A stretch of 11,874 nucleotides of DNA, from assembly GCA_017308345.1 (NCBI GenBank), contig JAFKFE010001137.1:1-11874 (forward strand), in the 5' to 3' direction. Below, one piece after another: positions 7,344 through 11,874 of the stretch (position 1 is the stretch's first letter; every line of letters starts with the position of its first letter). The notes beneath the pieces are model-generated. The model had not been told where the DNA came from. It ran no database searches and saw only the letters and a program-made list of their open reading frames with translations. This stretch comes from Alphaproteobacteria bacterium. GTDB taxonomy: Bacteria; Pseudomonadota; Alphaproteobacteria; Rhizobiales; Rhizobiaceae. The translations under genes and the position numbers were made by a program.

Positions 7344-8266
7344 ACCTGCGGCCGCGCCTCGGCGTTGACCACCGCCGGCGGCAAGATCTCCGGCTCGAGC
7401 GGTTTCTCGGCCGCCGGCGCCTTGAGCAGCATCTTCAACAGCCGCGCGATGGTCTGGCGCATCTCGAGACGCGAGACGACCATGTCGACCATGCCGTGCT
7501 CCATCAGATATTCGGCACGCTGGAAACCGTCGGGCAGTTTTTCGCGGATGGTCTGCTCGATGACGCGCGGGCCGGCAAAGCCGATCAGCGCGCCCGGCTC
7601 GGCGATATGGACATCGCCCAGCATGGCGTAGGAGGCGGTGACGCCGCCGGTGGTCGGATTGGTCAGCACGACGATATAGGGCAGGCCGGCTTCCTTCAGC
7701 CGGTCGACGCCGACCGTGGTGCGCGGCAACTGCATGAGCGACAGTATGCCTTCCTGCATGCGGGCGCCGCCGGAAGCGGCGAACAGGACCAGCGGCCGCT
7801 TGCGCTGCAGCGCCACCTCGAAGGCATGCACGATGGCCTCGCCGGCGGCCATGCCCAGCGAGCCGCCCATGAAGGCGAAATCCTGCACGGTGACGATGAC
7901 CGGCAGGCCTTCGATGGTGCCGGCGCCGTTGAGGATGGCATCCTCGAGACTGGTCTTGGCCTTCGCCTCCTTGAGGCGATCGGTGTAGCGCTTCTCGTCG
8001 CGGAACTTCAGCGGATCCTGGACGACCTTGGGGTTTTCCAGAACCTCGTATTTGCCGTCGTCGAAGAAGTATTTCAGCCGCTCCTTGGCCGAGATCTTCA
8101 TGTGGTGGCCGGAGGACGGGATGACGAACTGGTTGGATTCGAGATCCTTGTGGAAGATCATCTCGCCGGTCTCGGGATCCTTGATCCAGAGATTTTCCGG
8201 CATGTCTGTGCGCCGGCCGAGCATCGAATTGATCTTCGGGCGGACGTAATTGGTGATCCAGTTCAT
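7340..8266 (-). CDS. accD: Acetyl-CoA carboxylase carboxyltransferase, beta subunit
   Basis: With AccA, AccD transfers the carboxyl group from carboxybiotin to acetyl-CoA, giving malonyl-CoA for fatty acid synthesis. The 308-residue protein has a crotonase-like fold with [12 protein letters not shown] (134-145), [10 protein letters not shown] (164-173) and [16 protein letters not shown] (203-218). The start at 8266 ([12 protein letters not shown]) matches rhizobial AccD, and AGGAG lies 8 bases upstream. A longer frame from 8302 adds 12 residues that look non-native. The N-terminal zinc ribbon of E. coli AccD uses four cysteines; here the region reads [16 protein letters not shown] and ends in [11 protein letters not shown], and the whole protein has no cysteine at all. 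I recall this loss as a lineage trait of rhizobia, not damage. It lies 95 bp after trpA and is probably co-transcribed. Confidence 0.96.
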   Translation of the reverse strand: MNWITNYVRPKINSMLGRRTDMPENLWIKDPETGEMIFHKDLESNQFVIPSSGHHMKISAKERLKYFFDDGKYEVLENPKVVQDPLKFRDEKRYTDRLKEAKAKTSLEDAILNGAGTIEGLPVIVTVQDFAFMGGSLGMAAGEAIVHAFEVALQRKRPLVLFAASGGARMQEGILSLMQLPRTTVGVDRLKEAGLPYIVVLTNPTTGGVTASYAMLGDVHIAEPGALIGFAGPRVIEQTIREKLPDGFQRAEYLMEHGMVDMVVSRLEMRQTIARLLKMLLKAPAAEKPLEPEILPPAVVNAEARPQV

Positions 8267-8361
8267 GGCTTCGGCTCCTGTCCTGGAAGAGGCTTCGAGC
8301 AATTCAGGAAAAGTCTGTGGCGGATTTCCGGCCCGAATTGCGTAGCGAACAGATAGTCAGG

Positions 8362-9201
8362 CTATTCAGCGGCGGCAAGGCGGGCCGAACGCACGCCCTG
8401 GGCAAGGCCGGAGACCAGAGTGGCGACGGCCTCGGCCGGATCGGCGGTCTTCTCCCCCTTGGGCCCCAGCACATTGGCGACCGCGTTGACGATCGCCGTG
8501 CCGACGACGACGCCGTCGGCAGAGGCGCCGATCACCCGAGCCTGCTCGGCGGTCTTGACGCCGAAGCCGACGCAGACCGGAAGCTCCGTATGGCCCTTGA
8601 TACGCTTGACCGCCGCCGAGACCTTGGCGGTATCGGCGAGCGCGGAGCCGGTGATGCCGGTCATCGAGACGTAATAGACGAAGCCGGAGGTGTTTTCCAA
8701 AACCTTGGGCAGCCGCTTGTCGTCGGTGGTCGGCGTCGCCAGCCGGATGAAGTTGACGCCGGCCTTGAGCGCCGGGATGCAAAGCTCCTCGTCCATCTCC
8801 GGCGGCAGGTCGACGACGATCAGGCCGTCGATGCCGCTTGCCTTGGCGTCGGCGAGGAAGCGGTCGACGCCGTAGATGTAGATCGGATTGTAATAGCCCA
8901 TCAGCACGATCGGCGTCTCGTCGTCGCCGGCGCGGAATTCCGACGCCATCTTCAGCGTCCTGGCCAGTGTCTGGCCGCCTTTCAGCGCCCGCAGACCCGC
9001 CGCCTGGATGGCCGGACCGTCGGCCATCGGGTCGGAGAACGGCATGCCGAGCTCGATGATGTCGCTGCCCGAAATCGGCAGCGCCTTCATGATCGACAGC
9101 GAGGTGTCGTAATCGGGGTCGCCGCCCATGATATAGGTGACCAAGGCCGGACGGCCTTCGGCTTTGAGCTTCGCCATGCGGCGGTCGATGCGGGTGGTCA
9201 T
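8362..9201 (-). CDS. trpA: Tryptophan synthase alpha subunit
   Basis: TrpA cleaves indole-3-glycerol phosphate to indole and glyceraldehyde 3-phosphate, and the indole passes to TrpB through the enzyme tunnel. The product is 279 residues, slightly above the E. coli length of 268. Catalytic Glu50 and Asp61 lie in [14 protein letters not shown], equivalent to E. coli Glu49 and Asp60. Other marks are the loop-6 region [11 protein letters not shown] and the phosphate-binding CVGFGVKT. The start at 9201 ([12 protein letters not shown]) follows the trpB stop by only 2 bases, as expected for a coupled pair whose products form an alpha2-beta2 complex. A longer reading frame running upstream in the same phase overlaps trpB and is not real. 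Confidence 0.97.
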   Translation of the reverse strand: MTTRIDRRMAKLKAEGRPALVTYIMGGDPDYDTSLSIMKALPISGSDIIELGMPFSDPMADGPAIQAAGLRALKGGQTLARTLKMASEFRAGDDETPIVLMGYYNPIYIYGVDRFLADAKASGIDGLIVVDLPPEMDEELCIPALKAGVNFIRLATPTTDDKRLPKVLENTSGFVYYVSMTGITGSALADTAKVSAAVKRIKGHTELPVCVGFGVKTAEQARVIGASADGVVVGTAIVNAVANVLGPKGEKTADPAEAVATLVSGLAQGVRSARLAAAE

Positions 9202-9203
9202 TG

Positions 9204-10424
<1,221 letters not shown>

Positions 10425-10449
10425 CGCCGATCTCCTAAATCTTGACTTG

Positions 10450-10500
10450 CGAGCATGTCCTTGTCGGAAAACCGGATTCCACTTTTCCGGGACATGCTCG
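10450..10500. repeat. RIME-like rhizobial palindromic repeat between trpF and trpB
   Basis: An 11-bp arm at 10450-10460 (CGAGCATGTCC) pairs perfectly with 10490-10500. Inside it, CGGAAAA (10465-10471) pairs with TTTTCCG (10483-10489), leaving a 4-base TTGT bulge and an 11-base loop. The GAGCATG outer arm with the inner 'CCGGATTCCACTTTTC' core matches, from memory, an abundant intergenic palindrome of rhizobia, probably of the RIME class. It lies inside a transcribed operon, so the RNA could fold into a strong hairpin between trpF and trpB. Confidence 0.8.
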
Positions 10501-10514
10501 GATTCGAAAACTCC

Positions 10515-11174
10515 TCAGGCAGCGCGATTATCCCGCGCGGCTCTGACGGCCCGGAAAAACTGCTCGATCAGCGCCGGATCCTTGACGCCCGGAGCGCTTT
10601 CCACACCGGACGAAACGTCTATTCCGGGCGGGTTGGCCAGTCTCAGGGCATCGCCGATATTGGCGGCGTTGAGCCCTCCGGAAAGCATGTATTCGACGCC
10701 GGCGTCAAGGCCGGCGAGGATGCGCCAGTCGAAGGCGACGCCGTTGCCGCCCGGCAATTGCGACCCCTTCGGCGGCTTGGCGTCGAACAGGAAGCCGTCG
10801 GCGACGCCGATATAGGGCTTTATCCGCTCCAGGTCCGCCGCCTCGCTGACGGACAGCGCCTTCATGACCGGGAGGCTATAGCGGGCCTTGATCTCGGCCA
10901 CGCGCTCGGGCGTCTCCGAACCATGCAGTTGCAGCATATCGGGGTGCATCCTGGCGACGATCTCGTCGAGGAAGGCATCGTCGGCATCGACGGTGACGGC
11001 GACCGCCTTGGCCTTGCCGCGCGCCGCCTCGCGCAGGCGCCCGGCCTCGGCGGGCTCGACATAGCGCGGGCTCTTGGCGAAGAAAATGAAGCCGACATGG
11101 CTGGCGCCGCCGGCAAGGGCGGCAGCCATCGCGGCATCGGTCTTCAATCCGCAGATCTTGATGTCGAGCGTCAT
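10515..11174 (-). CDS. trpF: Phosphoribosylanthranilate isomerase
   Basis: TrpF performs the Amadori rearrangement of N-(5'-phosphoribosyl)anthranilate to CdRP, the step two before tryptophan synthase. It is a single-domain TIM barrel of 219 residues. The general base Cys8 is in KICGL and the general acid Asp131 in FLFDAKPPKG. LQLHG (81-85), LSGGLN (165-170) and DVSSGVE (186-192) are the family's phosphate-binding and barrel motifs. I chose the start at 11174 because TrpF proteins begin just before the KICG strand; an ATG at 11219 would add 15 unlikely residues, and neither start has a clear ribosome site. It is the first gene of the trpF-trpB-trpA-accD-folC series. A 105-bp divergent gap to the small gene at 11280 should hold its promoter. 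It is a stand-alone trpF, not fused to trpC. Confidence 0.96.
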   Translation of the reverse strand: MTLDIKICGLKTDAAMAAALAGGASHVGFIFFAKSPRYVEPAEAGRLREAARGKAKAVAVTVDADDAFLDEIVARMHPDMLQLHGSETPERVAEIKARYSLPVMKALSVSEAADLERIKPYIGVADGFLFDAKPPKGSQLPGGNGVAFDWRILAGLDAGVEYMLSGGLNAANIGDALRLANPPGIDVSSGVESAPGVKDPALIEQFFRAVRAARDNRAA

Positions 11175-11223
11175 GGCGCGGGATTGGCACGAAATGGGAA
11201 AAGAGTCGAGAAAAAGCATGCTG

Positions 11224-11251
11224 TTGCAGAGGGGGTGGAAAGCGCTAGGTT
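11224..11251 (+). promoter_or_regulatory. Candidate sigma-70-like promoter for the small gene at 11280
   Basis: TTGCAG at 11224-11229 and TAGGTT at 11246-11251 are separated by 16 bases. This would give a transcript start near 11258 and a short leader that includes the ribosome site at 11270-11274. Both hexamers are imperfect and this is only a visual match. Confidence 0.3.
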
Positions 11252-11279
11252 CCCAAGGACATCATGGCAGGAGACAAGC

Positions 11280-11495
11280 ATGGCCGACCGGACCGTCGCG
11301 GAACTGAGGCAGAAGATCGCGCAGGCACACGAGGTGATCGCGCATCTGATAGAGAAAGCCGCCTACAACGGCGCCGAGGCGCACCGGGCGCTGGACTATT
11401 TCGGCAGCGACGCGTTTGACCGGAATTTCCTGCCTTGGCCACATCCCGAGGAAGGGCTGCGGCCGGAGGACCTGAACGCGGCGAATGACGATTGA
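11280..11495 (+). CDS. Small protein of unknown function (71 residues)
   Basis: I do not recognise a named family. The protein begins MADRTVAELRQKIAQAHEVIAHLIEKA, a predicted amphipathic helix of about 25 residues. A short segment ALDYFGSDAFDRNFLPWPHPEE follows, then a polar, acidic C-terminus. It has no signal peptide, membrane segment or cysteine. A strong AGGAG at 11270-11274 lies 5 bases before the ATG, which fixes this start; a longer in-phase frame running upstream lies antisense to trpF and is not real. It is divergent from trpF across 105 bp and convergent with the metallohydrolase gene beyond. The balanced composition and good ribosome site suggest a genuine gene, probably conserved among relatives. 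The helix may mediate oligomerisation, but that is inference. Confidence 0.75.
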   Translation: MADRTVAELRQKIAQAHEVIAHLIEKAAYNGAEAHRALDYFGSDAFDRNFLPWPHPEEGLRPEDLNAANDD

Positions 11496-11524
11496 GGGGT
11501 GCATTAGGCGAGGCAACCGCGCGG

Positions 11525-11578
11525 TCGTCATCCTAGGGCGGAGCGACGCGAAGCGGCGCGCAGACCCTAGGATGACGA
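11525..11578. repeat. Perfect 14-bp inverted repeat, REP-like palindrome
   Basis: TCGTCATCCTAGGG (11525-11538) and CCCTAGGATGACGA (11565-11578) are exact inverse complements around a 26-base GC-rich spacer. I recall elements of this CGTCATCCTAGGG type as widespread between genes in Mesorhizobium. It lies 3' of both the small plus-strand gene and the minus-strand metallohydrolase gene, so its hairpin could end or protect both transcripts. No T-tract follows. Confidence 0.8.
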
Positions 11579-11651
11579 GGCTGAGATGGCCCGGCTAATC
11601 TCCAGCGTCGAGCAGCCAGAGGCCGGCCGTAGTGGCGCCTCGCTAGCCACC

Positions 11652-11874
11652 CTACTCGAACACAATTGCCTGCAGCGCGCCGCCGTTGCGCTTCAGCCAG
11701 TCCTTGCAGCGGTCGGTGTCCGGGCAGAGCTTCTCGCACAATTTCCAGAATTTCGGGCCGTGGTTCATCTCCTTGAGATGCGCCACCTCATGCGCCACCA
11801 GGTAGTTTATCACCGCCGGCGGCGCCATCATGATGCGTCAGGAGAAGGAGAGGTTGCCCTCCGAGGTGCATGAC
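11652..11874 (-). pseudogene. YgjP/SprT-like (DUF45) metallohydrolase, 3' part, with an in-frame stop
   Basis: On the minus strand one frame ending at TAG 11652-11654 encodes VINYLVAHEVAHLKEMNHGPKFWKL and then LCPDTDRCKDWLKRNGGALQ. This has the zinc motif HEVAH and the downstream His-Gly-Pro-Lys-Phe-Trp of YgjP-type metallohydrolases. Upstream in the same frame the sequence reads SCTSEGNLSFS, a stop, then RIMMAPPAV. In this family that position is normally Trp (E. coli YgjP has NFNWRL, from memory). The stop is TGA (bases 11838-11840, TCA on the plus strand), one transition from TGG. The gene therefore looks inactivated by a nonsense change, unless a sequencing error is responsible. A restart at the Met-Met after the stop would keep the zinc motif but lose the N-terminal domain. 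The gene continues past the right edge, so its start is not visible. Confidence 0.85.

Noticed and set aside
6107..8356. A 749-codon plus-strand open frame spanning folC, the spacer and accD
   Set aside because: It lies antisense to two clearly recognisable genes, and its product is rich in Asp, Gly, Arg, Ala and Leu with no family resemblance. Long antisense frames are expected in GC-rich DNA with strong third-position bias.

Overview
The window looks like chromosome of a rhizobial alphaproteobacterium, most likely Mesorhizobium or a close relative. Three things point there: the order trpF-trpB-trpA-accD-folC on the minus strand, an AccD without the usual zinc-ribbon cysteines, and palindromic intergenic repeats of types I recall as common in rhizobial genomes. 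No database search was possible, so the genus is inference.

Layout from left to right. (1) 1-298 is a truncated second copy of the 3' part of folC, on the minus strand. (2) 299-5648 is a plus-strand block. It has a regulatory-looking gap of about 480 bp, then a three-gene tripartite ABC efflux operon: a NodT/OprM-type outer membrane lipoprotein, a MacA-type periplasmic adaptor and a MacB-type ABC transporter. macB is broken by a frameshift near 4593. (3) 5649-5881 is a short convergent gap. (4) 5882-11174 is the minus-strand housekeeping block, transcribed right to left: trpF, trpB, trpA, accD, folC. It supplies the last steps of tryptophan synthesis, the carboxyltransferase beta subunit of acetyl-CoA carboxylase, and folylpolyglutamate/dihydrofolate synthase. 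(5) 11280-11495 is a small conserved-looking plus-strand gene of unknown function, divergent from trpF. (6) 11652-11874 is the 3' end of a minus-strand YgjP/SprT-like metallohydrolase gene that carries an in-frame stop where a tryptophan is expected.

The most interesting architecture is that the efflux operon lies between two copies of the folC 3' region, about 96% identical over 298 bp with no gaps. Only the right copy is joined to the rest of folC. This is the pattern left when a circular molecule carrying a piece of folC integrates by a single crossover, or when an element uses a gene 3' end as its target and restores the gene. The operon therefore looks like a strain-specific insertion next to a core operon, and I see no integrase or transposase in the window.

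The second theme is gene damage in a small space: the macB frameshift, a nonsense codon in the metallohydrolase, an apparent in-frame deletion of about 11 residues next to the Asp-His motif of folC, and the folC fragment itself. These could be real decay or sequence errors. I found no CRISPR array, tRNA, rRNA, insertion sequence or clearly novel defence system.
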